In this document: positions 54,249-62,654 of the stretch, piece after piece
How positions within the stretch are numbered: position 1 is the first letter of the stretch
Layout of the letters: the number at the start of each line of letters is the position of its first letter
Source of the DNA: an uncultured Rhodospirillaceae bacterium
GTDB lineage: Bacteria; Pseudomonadota; Alphaproteobacteria; Rhodospirillales; Rhodospirillaceae
Assembly (NCBI GenBank): GCA_943787205.1
Contig: CALSLN010000001.1
Span: 1 to 64,000, forward strand
Direction of reading: 5' to 3'
DNA length: 64,000 nucleotides
Translations under genes and position numbers: made by a program
The notes under the pieces: generated by a model
The model's input: the letters and a program-made list of their open reading frames with translations, nothing else
Database searches by the model: none
What the model was told of the DNA's origin: nothing

Positions 54249-54262
54249 TGACCATACGGTCA
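54249..54262. promoter_or_regulatory. Inverted repeat in tetR/ABC intergenic gap, likely operator
   Basis: TGACCATACGGTCA is a 5-4-5 inverted repeat. It lies in the shared upstream region of the TetR gene (start 54200) and the ABC ATPase gene (start 54342), which is the usual place for a TetR operator. Confidence 0.55.
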
Positions 54263-54341
54263 ATTTTTGTTGATTCCAGTTTTAATCCAGATCAGTGTTG
54301 CTCTATGAGCAACTGAAAATGAATTTCAGGGAGGGCTAACC

Positions 54342-55043
54342 ATGCTCGAAGCGATCAATTTAAAAAAGACCTATGGCGATCATAACGCGTTGAAGGGTCT
54401 TAACCTGTCTATCAACGCAGGGGATATTTATTGCTTGCTTGGGGCCAACGGGGCTGGAAAAACGACGACGATTAATCTGTTTCTCAATTTTATCGATCCC
54501 AGTGGCGGTAGCGCCAAAGTGAATGGTATCGATGTGACTGAAGATCCGCTCGAGACTAAACGGTTTCTTGCCTACATCCCAGAACAGGTCATGCTTTATC
54601 CCAACCTCTCAGGCCTAGAGAATATTGAATACTTCGCCCGGCTTGGCGGTCACAACGAATACAGTGATGACGACCTACGCGGTTTTCTCGTCCGCTGTGG
54701 GTTACAGGCTGAAGCCGCTGACCGTCGGATTTCGACCTATTCAAAGGGGATGCGTCAGAAAGTGGGTGTTGCCATCGCATTGGCCAAACAAGCGAAAGCG
54801 CTTCTTTTGGATGAACCAACGTCGGGTCTTGATCCAAAGGCATCAAACGAATTTTCAGAACTGTTAAAGCACCTTCAGTCTGAAGGGGCGGCCATCCTGA
54901 TGGCCACTCACGATCTTTTCCGTGCCAAGGAAACAGGCACCCGCATCGGCATCATGCGAGAAGGTAATTTGATGCAGGAACTCAACACCGGTGCAGTTTC
55001 GCACGCCGATATCGAACGCATCTATCTAGAACATATGCACTAA
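54342..55043 (+). CDS. ABC transporter ATP-binding protein
   Basis: 233 aa. Walker A LLGANGAGKTTTINLFL, Q-loop IPEQVMLYPNLSGLENIEYFARLGG, signature YSKGMRQKVGVAIALAKQ, Walker B ALLLDEPTSGLDPKA, H-loop ILMATHDLFRAKETG. The N-terminus MLEAINLKKTYGDHNALKGLNLSI resembles ABC-2 type exporters' ATPases (for example NosF-like). No permease gene follows; the next gene is unrelated by sequence, so the partner is encoded elsewhere or this is an unusual arrangement. GGGAGG precedes the start. Confidence 0.9.
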   Translation: MLEAINLKKTYGDHNALKGLNLSINAGDIYCLLGANGAGKTTTINLFLNFIDPSGGSAKVNGIDVTEDPLETKRFLAYIPEQVMLYPNLSGLENIEYFARLGGHNEYSDDDLRGFLVRCGLQAEAADRRISTYSKGMRQKVGVAIALAKQAKALLLDEPTSGLDPKASNEFSELLKHLQSEGAAILMATHDLFRAKETGTRIGIMREGNLMQELNTGAVSHADIERIYLEHMH

Positions 55044-55206
55044 TCTGTTCGAGTATCTGCGCTGCTTGGTTCTGGGGAGGTCCCGCTATGATTGGATATG
55101 TTGCGCGAAAAATTTATTGAAATCAGCTGCGGCGGATAAGCCCGCCGGGGGGCTACCATTATGCTGTTTCTGCTGATCACACCGCTTTCAAAAACGGAGA
55201 GCAAAG

Positions 55207-56727
55207 ATGCTCAAATGGATTAAACGCCTTGCGATCACTTTAATCGTCTTCATCGTTGTGGTTGGCGGCGGTGGCTACGGCACCTTTAAGTATATGAACA
55301 GCACGCCGCCACAACTGGTGGAGCCGAACTATTTCCGCATCTATAAAGAGCAACTAGCCAGCGAAGAAGCGAGGACCCCCGAGGGTAACGTCGCAATCTT
55401 TATGTCCGGTCTGATTATGCCGGAAGATTTCCGTCTCGCGGATTTTCACAATCTTGCTCTAAAGCCGAGCCAGTACATTCCGTGGCCTATTCGCAGTCGG
55501 GCGATGGGTGACCCTGGTGTCGTCCTGCTTGATACGGAACGCTTTTATGAATTTGAAGAATTTGAGCCGACGAACTTAGTCGACGCGATGGGGTCCTCGA
55601 TTGATTTTGATGGAACGCCTTGGGTTGAGCGCTATCACAATGGTGAGTTGCAATGGATTGATCCCAGCCCCACCCAACACCTCGATCATGGTTACTTTCT
55701 ATATACAGGCCGCAAGGGTGGAATGGCCGGGCCAGCGCAGAAGCTCATCAACAAGGCGCGGGTCTACTACTATGGCAAAGGCAAAGGGTTCATGAATGGC
55801 AAGGTGCCCCATGAAGCCGGCAATTGGGCCATCGTCGAGGCGACGATGAAAAAGGTGAAAGCTAAGTATGGTGATGTTCCCTATCGTTGGGTGACGGCCG
55901 AAGATTTTCACCTCGCGCGCAAAGCTATGTTCGAGCTTCTTGATGGTGGTGCGGACACAATAATTTTTGCTGCCCCCCGGCCTGTGTATTCTCACCATGA
56001 AGAGTTCAACGGCTCAATCAAACACGGCATGCACTACATTCATGAGTGGGAAGAGGCTAACGGCAAGCACATTAAAACGATTATCACGCAGAATTTGGCG
56101 AACTTCCCGATCATCCACGAAACGTATGCCAACATGCTTCGCGATCGCCTTGATCAATTGCCAAGGGGGGCAGATGTCAAAGTTGTCGCGTCTGTCCATG
56201 GTATGGCTTGGGATGCGGTTCCACATGAAGCCTGGATTGAATTGGCGCCCGATTACATCGATCCGGTCATGGAGAAATTGAAAAGAACTCTAGCCGAGTA
56301 CGATTTAGGCAGAACAGAGCTGGTGCAATCCCAAGATCATTTTGCTGATCCGCATAACGACCCGCTGGGAAAAACGTTGTCAACGAACAGGGCTTTCTGG
56401 GAAGGCATCGAGAATGATTATGACTACGTCATCAACTTGCCAGTAGAGTTCTTTGCCGAGAATACCGACACAATGTTCTCTCACGCGATGTTTAACTTCG
56501 AAGGGTTCCCCGGCTACAATATTTATGACCCGGTCGACTACAGTGATTGGTCGGTGCCTTATACCCGAACATTCGATATCGAAGGCACGCAAATCATCTA
56601 CAACGGCCTGCCAATTGGCAAATACAACCAGCCGATTGTAGAGGCGTATTTTCAGGCCATGGACACAATTCTTTCACGCGCACTGACGGCAGTTGCGGGA
56701 AAGAGCGACGTCGCACTCGCCAACTAA
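55207..56727 (+). CDS. Uncharacterised membrane-anchored protein with chelatase-like features
   Basis: 506 aa. A membrane anchor at residues 8-26 (LAITLIVFIVVVGGGGYG) precedes a large soluble domain. No family is confidently recognised. The later part looks like the class II chelatase fold: a GGADTIIFAAPRPVYSHHEEF stretch near 247-267 resembling the GA-x-x-I-V-V-x-P segment of CbiX/ferrochelatase, VVASVHGMAWDAVPHEAW near 327-343 where ferrochelatase has the catalytic His, and INLPVEFFAENTDTMFSHA near 409-427 where ferrochelatase has GFVSDHxE. The soluble domain appears to face the periplasm. It follows the ABC ATPase by 163 bases and is closed by a terminator. Metal or tetrapyrrole binding is inference. 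Confidence 0.5.
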   Translation: MLKWIKRLAITLIVFIVVVGGGGYGTFKYMNSTPPQLVEPNYFRIYKEQLASEEARTPEGNVAIFMSGLIMPEDFRLADFHNLALKPSQYIPWPIRSRAMGDPGVVLLDTERFYEFEEFEPTNLVDAMGSSIDFDGTPWVERYHNGELQWIDPSPTQHLDHGYFLYTGRKGGMAGPAQKLINKARVYYYGKGKGFMNGKVPHEAGNWAIVEATMKKVKAKYGDVPYRWVTAEDFHLARKAMFELLDGGADTIIFAAPRPVYSHHEEFNGSIKHGMHYIHEWEEANGKHIKTIITQNLANFPIIHETYANMLRDRLDQLPRGADVKVVASVHGMAWDAVPHEAWIELAPDYIDPVMEKLKRTLAEYDLGRTELVQSQDHFADPHNDPLGKTLSTNRAFWEGIENDYDYVINLPVEFFAENTDTMFSHAMFNFEGFPGYNIYDPVDYSDWSVPYTRTFDIEGTQIIYNGLPIGKYNQPIVEAYFQAMDTILSRALTAVAGKSDVALAN

Positions 56728-56751
56728 AACCGATCCGCCGACGGTGTGAAG

Positions 56752-56777
56752 CGCCCAGCCTTTTGGTTGGGCGTTTT
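56752..56777 (+). terminator. Rho-independent terminator
   Basis: Stem CGCCCAGCC with GGTTGGGCG (one G-U pair), loop TTTT, then TTTTGCTTGTT. It closes the transcript of the chelatase-like gene ahead of the hydrolase pair. Confidence 0.8.
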
Positions 56778-56837
56778 GCTTGTTGTCTTCTCGTCACCCC
56801 TATAGAACGAAGAAGAGAGAACTAAAGGATTAAGAGA

Positions 56838-58532
56838 ATGAAACGGCAGTTTGTTTCCATCGGCGACACTCAACTTCATGTCCGGCGTGCCGGCGAAGGC
56901 CCCCCCGTTATTCTTTTGCATCCGTCTCCTCAGTCCAGCGCGTTTTCCATCCCTATGGCCAAGCGATTGGCAAAGAATTTTACGGCCATTGCGGTCGATA
57001 CGCCTGGGTACGGTTTGTCTGATCCAATCCCTGGTGGCTACAAAGGGCCGGCGCTTGATGACTATCTGCCGCTCTTAGTTGCGTTGCTTGATTCCCTGGG
57101 AATCGAAAAAGCGGCCTTTTATGGCAACGCGACGGGCGCGGAGATTGCTCACATTTTTGCAGCAGCCCATCCGGAGCGCGTTGCCGTTTGTATGCTTGAT
57201 ACAGCTGGCGACGTGTCAGACGAATTTGTTGATACGTTAACCGGTGGCTATTTTCCCGATACGACACCACGCCGCGATGGCGGGCACCTCCTCACCCATT
57301 GGGATATGGTCCGGTCTCTAAATCTTTTTGCGCCGTGGCAGTTCACGAAGAAAGAGTCTCGTCTCCCGGTCGATATGCCGCCGCCGGAGAAAATACAGGC
57401 TAAGTTACTTGATTACTTACGCGCGGGCGCCAACTACGCCGATGCCTACAAGCCGGCATTTTATACAGCTAAGCATCATCTTATAAGCCGGGTGACCGTC
57501 CCCGCGACGCTTACCCGATGGGCGGCAAAGCCTGATCTCACGGAGGTCGACGATCTTATCGCTGCTGGTCTTCCGGATAATTTTACGGTGCTTGAGGCCG
57601 GGCCTACAATGGACGAGCGTCTTGCGGTGAGTGAGCAGTATCTCCTTGATCATTACTTACCTGCGGGGACTCCTGCTCCACCACACCCTGATCAGATCGA
57701 TACCGCCGCGCCTCATCTGCAAAAGATGTTTGTCGACATCGACGGTGGTCAAGTCATGGCCCAGGTTTGCACCGCTGGGTCTGGCCGCCCAATCCTTGGC
57801 CTTCATGACCCAGCCGGTTCTTCAAATAGAATGGCTGGGCTGCTCGCGCCGTATGTTGGCAAGCGTCCCGTCATCGCGCTCGACAATCCAAACAGCGGAG
57901 AGTCGGATACCGTTCTTGCGCCACAAGATCTCTCCACAGAAGCTTATGCAGCGGCTGCTCTTGCGGTTCTCGATGCCATGGGTGTCGGCGAAGTGGATGT
58001 CATCGGCCGGTACTCAGGTGGGCAAGTCGCAATGGAGATGGCAGTCGCGCGGCCTGGTTTGGTAAAACACATCGTCCAAGCGGGTGTGCAAATATTCACC
58101 GATGAAGAGCGTGCAGACTTACTGAAAAATTATACGCCAAGCATTGCGCCGCGCTGGGACGGTGGCCACCTTGTTACGGCGTGGGCGATTGTGCGCGATA
58201 TGGGGCTATATTGGCCTTGGTACAACAAGACCAAAGACGGCGTCATCCACCGCGATGCAAACCTTGACCCGGACTTTCTAGACAGCCGTGTGCAAGATTT
58301 ACTCAAGATCGGTGATGGGTATCAAAATGCATATGCAGCGTCGTTTAATTACCCCATGGCTGAGAGGTTGGCGCAGATTGATGTGCCCTGTCTTTTAATC
58401 GATTGGCGCGGCGCGGCCTCTTATGACCGACTGGCGATGGCTAAAACCGTTGCATCGAATTGCGATGTCGCGGATATGCCAGAAGATTTAGGCGCGCTCC
58501 CTGCGTTGCTCGATCCCTTTTTTGAGCAGTAG
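56838..58532 (+). CDS. Double-domain alpha/beta-hydrolase homologue lacking nucleophile Ser (paralogue A)
   Basis: 564 aa built of two homologous alpha/beta-hydrolase domains (about 1-265 and 298-564). Domain 1: oxyanion segment VILLHPSPQSS, DTPGYGLSD, nucleophile elbow GNATG (96-100, Ala98 at the Ser place). Domain 2: LGLHDPAGSS, DNPNSGESD, elbow GRYSGG (390-395, Tyr392 at the Ser place). Both share a lid motif PRRDGGHLL (144-152) and PRWDGGHLV (438-446). The late His usually expected near the end of domain 2 is not evident. So neither domain has a standard Ser-His-Asp triad. It may be a pseudo-enzyme, a lyase or binder, or a new active site. It is followed in nine bases by its paralogue. 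Confidence 0.8.
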   Translation: MKRQFVSIGDTQLHVRRAGEGPPVILLHPSPQSSAFSIPMAKRLAKNFTAIAVDTPGYGLSDPIPGGYKGPALDDYLPLLVALLDSLGIEKAAFYGNATGAEIAHIFAAAHPERVAVCMLDTAGDVSDEFVDTLTGGYFPDTTPRRDGGHLLTHWDMVRSLNLFAPWQFTKKESRLPVDMPPPEKIQAKLLDYLRAGANYADAYKPAFYTAKHHLISRVTVPATLTRWAAKPDLTEVDDLIAAGLPDNFTVLEAGPTMDERLAVSEQYLLDHYLPAGTPAPPHPDQIDTAAPHLQKMFVDIDGGQVMAQVCTAGSGRPILGLHDPAGSSNRMAGLLAPYVGKRPVIALDNPNSGESDTVLAPQDLSTEAYAAAALAVLDAMGVGEVDVIGRYSGGQVAMEMAVARPGLVKHIVQAGVQIFTDEERADLLKNYTPSIAPRWDGGHLVTAWAIVRDMGLYWPWYNKTKDGVIHRDANLDPDFLDSRVQDLLKIGDGYQNAYAASFNYPMAERLAQIDVPCLLIDWRGAASYDRLAMAKTVASNCDVADMPEDLGALPALLDPFFEQ

Positions 58533-58541
58533 GAGCGCACC

Positions 58542-60221
58542 ATGAAAATTGAAAGACGATTCCTCACGCTTCCGAACGGACAGCAAGTTCACTACCGCAT
58601 GGCTGGCAAGGGGCCAGCGATGATTCTCATGCACCCGTCGCCAATTTCGTCAGAAGCTTTGTTGCCGGCTATGTCGGTGTTCTCAAAACAGTTCACTTGT
58701 ATCGCCTTAGATACACCTGGCTATGGCTTGTCCGATGATAGTGTGACGGACAAAGAAGGTTTGTGGGGATACGCGGACGTAGTTGCGCTTGTGTTGGATG
58801 TCTTCAAACTTGAGTCGGCAGTGATCTATGGTGCAGCGACGGGTGCCCAAATCGGCACGCAGTTTGCTAAACGTTACCCTCAACGCACGAAGCTTCTCAT
58901 GCTTGATGGCGCCGGACATTTCTCGGAAGAGGACCGTGAGTTATTTTCTGGTGACTATTTTGTTGACCTCAAACCGCGGCGAGACGGTACTCATTTGTTA
59001 GCGGCGTGGGATGCTAGTCGCCATCTCACCACGTTCTTCCCGTGGATGTCTAACCGCCTCGAGCACCGTGTCCATGCGGATGCACCGCCACTGTCTTTCG
59101 TGCAACATCACGTTAATGACATGCTCCGGGCCGGTCCGAACTATAAGGCCGCCTATTGGGAAGCGGTTAAGGTGGAAAGTCATTCAAACACTGTCGGGGT
59201 TGCTGTTCCGGCATTGGTATCGCTCAACGCCAGCAGTATGATGCGACCCCATACGGAAGCCCTCATTAACATGGGGCTGCCGGATAATTTCACGGTCGTT
59301 CATAGCAACGCTGAAACGCGTTACTCGGCCCTTCTTGATGCGGCGGCAGATTATGTAAATGACAGGGTCTGTCCCCCCCCACCAACGCAGACAAGCACAC
59401 AGCCCGTCATTCAAAATGCCATGGTCGATGTGCCCGGCGGCCAGCTAAGAGCGCGGCTCTGTCTCGAAGGCGAAGGCCTGCCTTTGTTGGCTATTCATGA
59501 TCCGGCAGGGTCTAGTCATTTGGTTGAGCCAGTCTTTAGTGCGTATGTCGGAAAGCGCCCAGTGATCGCGTTTGACAACCCAGGGAATGGGGAATCCGAT
59601 GCCGTTCTCGACACCCTCAACTCTGAGACCTATGCCGACGTTCTCAACGCAGCGCTTGATACGTTGGGGCTGGAAGAGGTCGATATCATTGGCCGGTATT
59701 CTGGAGGCCCCGTCGCTATGGAGATGAGTTTCCAGCGACCAGATCGGGTCAAGCACATCGTTCAAGCCGGCGTCTCGCTTTACGAGGGTGCGGAGCAGCA
59801 ATCCCTCATCGAGAATTACACGCCCTCCGTTGAGCCTCGCTGGGATGGCAGCCATTTGATGACAGCGTGGTCGATTATGCGCGATCAAAGCTTGTATTGG
59901 CCCTGGTTCAATCAAACCAAAGACGGGATTATCTGGGAGGATGGAGCCATCGATATAGCCCTAACCGATCTCCGCACGCGCGAATTGCTCAAATGCGGCG
60001 ACCGTTTTCAAGACGCCTACAACGCCATGTGGCGATATCCCATGCGTGAGAAATTGCCCCAATTGTCGGTTCCTTGCCTTCTGTGCCACCCAATCTGGGA
60101 GCCGGTCGGGTACACCACGGCGCTCGCCCAGGCTGCTGATCCGCGTTGTAAGTCTGCAGTTTTGCCTGCGGGTATGGCGGATTGGCACACGGAGCTGGAC
60201 GCCTTTTTTAACGCCTCTTGA
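58542..60221 (+). CDS. Double-domain alpha/beta-hydrolase homologue lacking nucleophile Ser (paralogue B)
   Basis: 559 aa, same architecture as paralogue A. Domain 1 has MILMHPSPISS, DTPGYGLSD, elbow GAATG (97-101, Ala99) and PRRDGTHLL (145-153); domain 2 has LAIHDPAGSS, DNPGNGESD, elbow GRYSGG (384-389, Tyr386) and PRWDGSHLM (432-440). Its C-terminus contains GMADWHTELDAF with a histidine near the place of the catalytic His. The two genes must be an operon: nine bases separate them and no promoter or terminator is apparent. The substrate is unknown. Confidence 0.8.
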   Translation: MKIERRFLTLPNGQQVHYRMAGKGPAMILMHPSPISSEALLPAMSVFSKQFTCIALDTPGYGLSDDSVTDKEGLWGYADVVALVLDVFKLESAVIYGAATGAQIGTQFAKRYPQRTKLLMLDGAGHFSEEDRELFSGDYFVDLKPRRDGTHLLAAWDASRHLTTFFPWMSNRLEHRVHADAPPLSFVQHHVNDMLRAGPNYKAAYWEAVKVESHSNTVGVAVPALVSLNASSMMRPHTEALINMGLPDNFTVVHSNAETRYSALLDAAADYVNDRVCPPPPTQTSTQPVIQNAMVDVPGGQLRARLCLEGEGLPLLAIHDPAGSSHLVEPVFSAYVGKRPVIAFDNPGNGESDAVLDTLNSETYADVLNAALDTLGLEEVDIIGRYSGGPVAMEMSFQRPDRVKHIVQAGVSLYEGAEQQSLIENYTPSVEPRWDGSHLMTAWSIMRDQSLYWPWFNQTKDGIIWEDGAIDIALTDLRTRELLKCGDRFQDAYNAMWRYPMREKLPQLSVPCLLCHPIWEPVGYTTALAQAADPRCKSAVLPAGMADWHTELDAFFNAS

Positions 60222-60258
60222 CGTTTGGCCACTTAAACACAAAATAAGGTCTGTATCG

Positions 60259-60333
60259 CGCCGGATTCGGGCGATTCAAAGCCGGTGCCTGAAAGGGCCA
60301 TCACCGGTCTCGCTCGTTGAGGAGACATAGGGG
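60259..60333 (+). promoter_or_regulatory. Structured 5' leader of hsp20, candidate ROSE-like RNA thermometer
   Basis: Three successive hairpins: CGCC/GGCG (60259-60273), CCGGTG/CACCGG (60282-60307), and TCTC-G-CTC/GAG-GAGA (60308-60325) with a bulged G. The last contains TCGCT, matching the UYGCU motif of ROSE elements, and pairs with AGGA of GAGGAG. However GAGGAG ends 18 bases from the ATG at 60343, whereas AGGGG (60329-60333) lies closer and is unpaired in this model. Confidence 0.4.
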
Positions 60334-60342
60334 TATTTTGTT

Positions 60343-60810
60343 ATGACACGCATGTCCGTGTTCTCGAGTCCGCTTTTGCTGGGCTTTGATCACATCGAGC
60401 GTGTGCTCGATCGGGTTAATAAGTCATCTGCGGAAGGGTATCCGCCTTATAATATTGAGCAGACGGCCGAGCATGCCCTGCGCATTACGTTGGCGGTTGC
60501 CGGCTTTGCCGAAGAAGAGTTGTCGGTCACAGTGGAAGACAACCAACTGGTTGTGCGCGGCAGAAACACAGATGACGGCGCAGACCGTATTTTCCTTCAC
60601 CGTGGTATAGCCGCGCGTCAGTTCAGCCGTAGCTTTGTTTTGGCCGAAGGTATTGAGGTAAAGACGGCGGGCCTAGATAACGGCCTTCTTCATATTGACC
60701 TTCAACGCCCTGTGCCAGAACCTAAGGTGACCGAGATTAAAATCTCGTCCGCGAAATCTGGGAAGTCTAAGCCTAAGACAATTGATATGGAGCCAAAGGC
60801 TGTTGAGTAA
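60343..60810 (+). CDS. Hsp20-family small heat-shock protein
   Basis: 155 aa. The alpha-crystallin domain (about 38-130) contains YNIEQTAEHALRITLAVAGFAEEELSVTVEDNQLVVRGRN, FLHRGIAARQFSRSFVLAEGIEVKTAGLDNGLLHIDLQRPVPEP, the IbpA-like pattern of alphaproteobacterial class A Hsp20. It prevents aggregation of unfolded proteins. The C-terminal IxI-like motif is in VTEIKIS. The leader contains hairpins that may regulate translation by temperature. The DUF1150 gene follows by 47 bases. Confidence 0.92.
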   Translation: MTRMSVFSSPLLLGFDHIERVLDRVNKSSAEGYPPYNIEQTAEHALRITLAVAGFAEEELSVTVEDNQLVVRGRNTDDGADRIFLHRGIAARQFSRSFVLAEGIEVKTAGLDNGLLHIDLQRPVPEPKVTEIKISSAKSGKSKPKTIDMEPKAVE

Positions 60811-60857
60811 GTCTGTCGACTAAATGTCAGAGACCACGAACAATAAAGGGATCTATC

Positions 60858-61085
60858 ATGTCTGAGCCCATTGCAACGAAGCCCCTAATCTTCGCATCCA
60901 CCCAGATGGAACTGGCTGAACTTGGCCTTCATGAGGTGGCCTATGCGCGCCAGGCCCTTGTGAACAATAAGCCCGCATGGTCAATCCATGATGCCGCTGG
61001 TGCTACGGTCGGCGCCGCCCCAACCAGGGAAAAGGCCATGGCCGCTATTCTTCAGAATGATTTGATCCCGCATCACGTTCATTAG
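60858..61085 (+). CDS. DUF1150 family protein
   Basis: 75 aa, family length. MELAELGLHEVAYARQALVNNKPAWSIHDAAGATVGAAPTREKAMAAILQNDLIPHHVH matches DUF1150, a small alphaproteobacterial protein that routinely follows hsp20 genes. Role unknown; coregulation with Hsp20 is expected. Confidence 0.9.
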   Translation: MSEPIATKPLIFASTQMELAELGLHEVAYARQALVNNKPAWSIHDAAGATVGAAPTREKAMAAILQNDLIPHHVH

Positions 61086-61162
61086 AAAAAGCCACTTCAG
61101 AGCCAGCCGAACCCCATTATCGCGCTTAAATTTTGCGCGTGCCCTTGATATGGTGCGCTCGT

Positions 61163-61239
61163 GTCCCCGTAGCTCAGCAGGATAGAGCATCAGATTCCTA
61201 ATCTGGGGGCCGTGAGTTCGAATCTCGCCGGGGACACCA
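61163..61239 (+). tRNA. tRNA-Arg (anticodon CCT)
   Basis: Acceptor stem GTCCCCG/CGGGGAC, D-arm GCTC/GAGC, anticodon stem TCAGA/TCTGG with loop TTCCTAA giving anticodon CCT (reads AGG), T-arm GTGAG/CTCGC with TTCGAAT loop, and an encoded CCA end. All stems pair, including a few G-U pairs. The tRNA lies between the DUF1150 gene and the monooxygenase gene; a tRNA 3' end could serve as an integration site but no mobile element is present. Confidence 0.95.
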
Positions 61240-61348
61240 CTCAGTTCACCAGATGCATCAGCATCCTTCCCCCATTGCCAGGGCAGGCATTAGTATTATG
61301 CATAAGCGAACCTTTTAAGAATTTGCATGTTGAGTTTGGAGTTGCACG

Positions 61349-62518
61349 TTGGGACAGAGTTTGAAAATCGGCCTCGTCGGTGCGGGGATTGGCGGAATAA
61401 CGGCAGCCGTTGCTTTGCAGCAGCGAGGCTTCAATGTTGTCGTCTATGAGCAGTCGGCTGAGTTGGGTGAAATCGGTGCAGGCATCACGGTCGGTCCAAA
61501 CGCCAATCGCGTGATCAACGGGTTAGGGCTGGAGGCTGAGTTTGAAGCTCTAGCCAGCGCTTCACCGCATGTTGGTGTTCTGGATTATAAAACGGGCGAG
61601 CGGCTCAATTACATTACGCGCGGGCATGACGCATACATGAAAGATCATGGCGCCGTGTCCCGTCTTATGCACCGGGCTGATGTCCATGCCGCGCTGGGAC
61701 GTGCGTTTAATGCGGATGACGACTCACTCAAATTGAATCATAAGCTGACAGACATTGCCCAAGATGATGATGGTGTGACGCTGCAGTTCGAAAATGGCGA
61801 AACCGATCGCTGTGATGTTGCAATTGCATGTGACGGATTGAAATCGATCATTAGGGATAAACTTTTCCCCACAGAGCCACCTGTGTTTACAGGATATATC
61901 GCGTGGCGCGGACTGGTGGAGCGGTCACAGGTTCCGAATGTCAGTCTTGATCCTCACTTTGCAACCTACCCCGCGGAAGACAAAATGTTTGCCCGGTACC
62001 CGGTGCGTCATGGAACACTCATTAATTATGTCGCCAACGGCCGCCGTTCCGGGCTCACGTCGGAGAGCTGGAAAAATCAAACCAATGTCACGGAAGTCTT
62101 GGAAGAGTTTGATGGCTGGTGTGACGATGTTGTCAGCATTATTCGCGCTACTCCTGGTGGCCTCTGTAACCGGTGGGCTTTACACAGCCGCACGCCGCTC
62201 GATAGCTGGATCAATGGTCGTGTGAGTTTGCTCGGTGATGCTGCGCACCCCATGACCCCGTTTCATGGCATGGGTGCGGGGATGGCTATTGAAGATGCGG
62301 CTGTTCTTGCTCGGTGTTTCGAAGCCGCTGGCGATGATTGGCAGGACGCGTTGCAGCGTTACGAGCGTGCCCGATTAACGCGCGCGAACAAATTTCATGT
62401 GGCTTCGTTGGAGCGCGGTAAGACGTATATGAGTTCAGAGCCGGATGAGCGAAAGAAGGCTCCCAGCGCGGGCGTGGAGGATGAACTTGGCTACGACGCC
62501 ATGTCCGTGCCCGTTTAG
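61349..62518 (+). CDS. FAD-dependent aromatic monooxygenase (salicylate/3-hydroxybenzoate hydroxylase-like)
   Basis: 389 aa from TTG 61349 with GGAG seven bases upstream. Motifs: KIGLVGAGIGGITAAVALQQRGFNVVVYEQ (FAD GxGxxG), CDVAIACDGLKSIIRDKLF (DG motif) and GRVSLLGDAAHPMTPFHGMGAGMAIEDAAVLARCF (GD motif, FAD ribityl). SRLMHRADVHAAL matches the salicylate-hydroxylase-like group. It uses NAD(P)H and oxygen to hydroxylate an aromatic acid; the substrate cannot be told. It is isolated, between the tRNA and the FliN-like gene. Confidence 0.9.
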   Translation: MGQSLKIGLVGAGIGGITAAVALQQRGFNVVVYEQSAELGEIGAGITVGPNANRVINGLGLEAEFEALASASPHVGVLDYKTGERLNYITRGHDAYMKDHGAVSRLMHRADVHAALGRAFNADDDSLKLNHKLTDIAQDDDGVTLQFENGETDRCDVAIACDGLKSIIRDKLFPTEPPVFTGYIAWRGLVERSQVPNVSLDPHFATYPAEDKMFARYPVRHGTLINYVANGRRSGLTSESWKNQTNVTEVLEEFDGWCDDVVSIIRATPGGLCNRWALHSRTPLDSWINGRVSLLGDAAHPMTPFHGMGAGMAIEDAAVLARCFEAAGDDWQDALQRYERARLTRANKFHVASLERGKTYMSSEPDERKKAPSAGVEDELGYDAMSVPV

Positions 62519-62654
62519 GCCCTGTTTTCTGGGCGATTCTCTTGCCGCTCACTTTATGTTAAGCTTTGCTGAGTAAACACGATGATGACCCACTATGGGT
62601 ATAGCTGCGGCGCCAAAGTCGGTTGCGCATGCAGGGAAGGGCTGGGGCGATACG

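Noticed and set aside
61163..61348. tRNA-Arg considered as an attachment site of an integrated element
   Set aside because: No integrase or repeated tRNA end was seen on either side; the flanking genes are ordinary.
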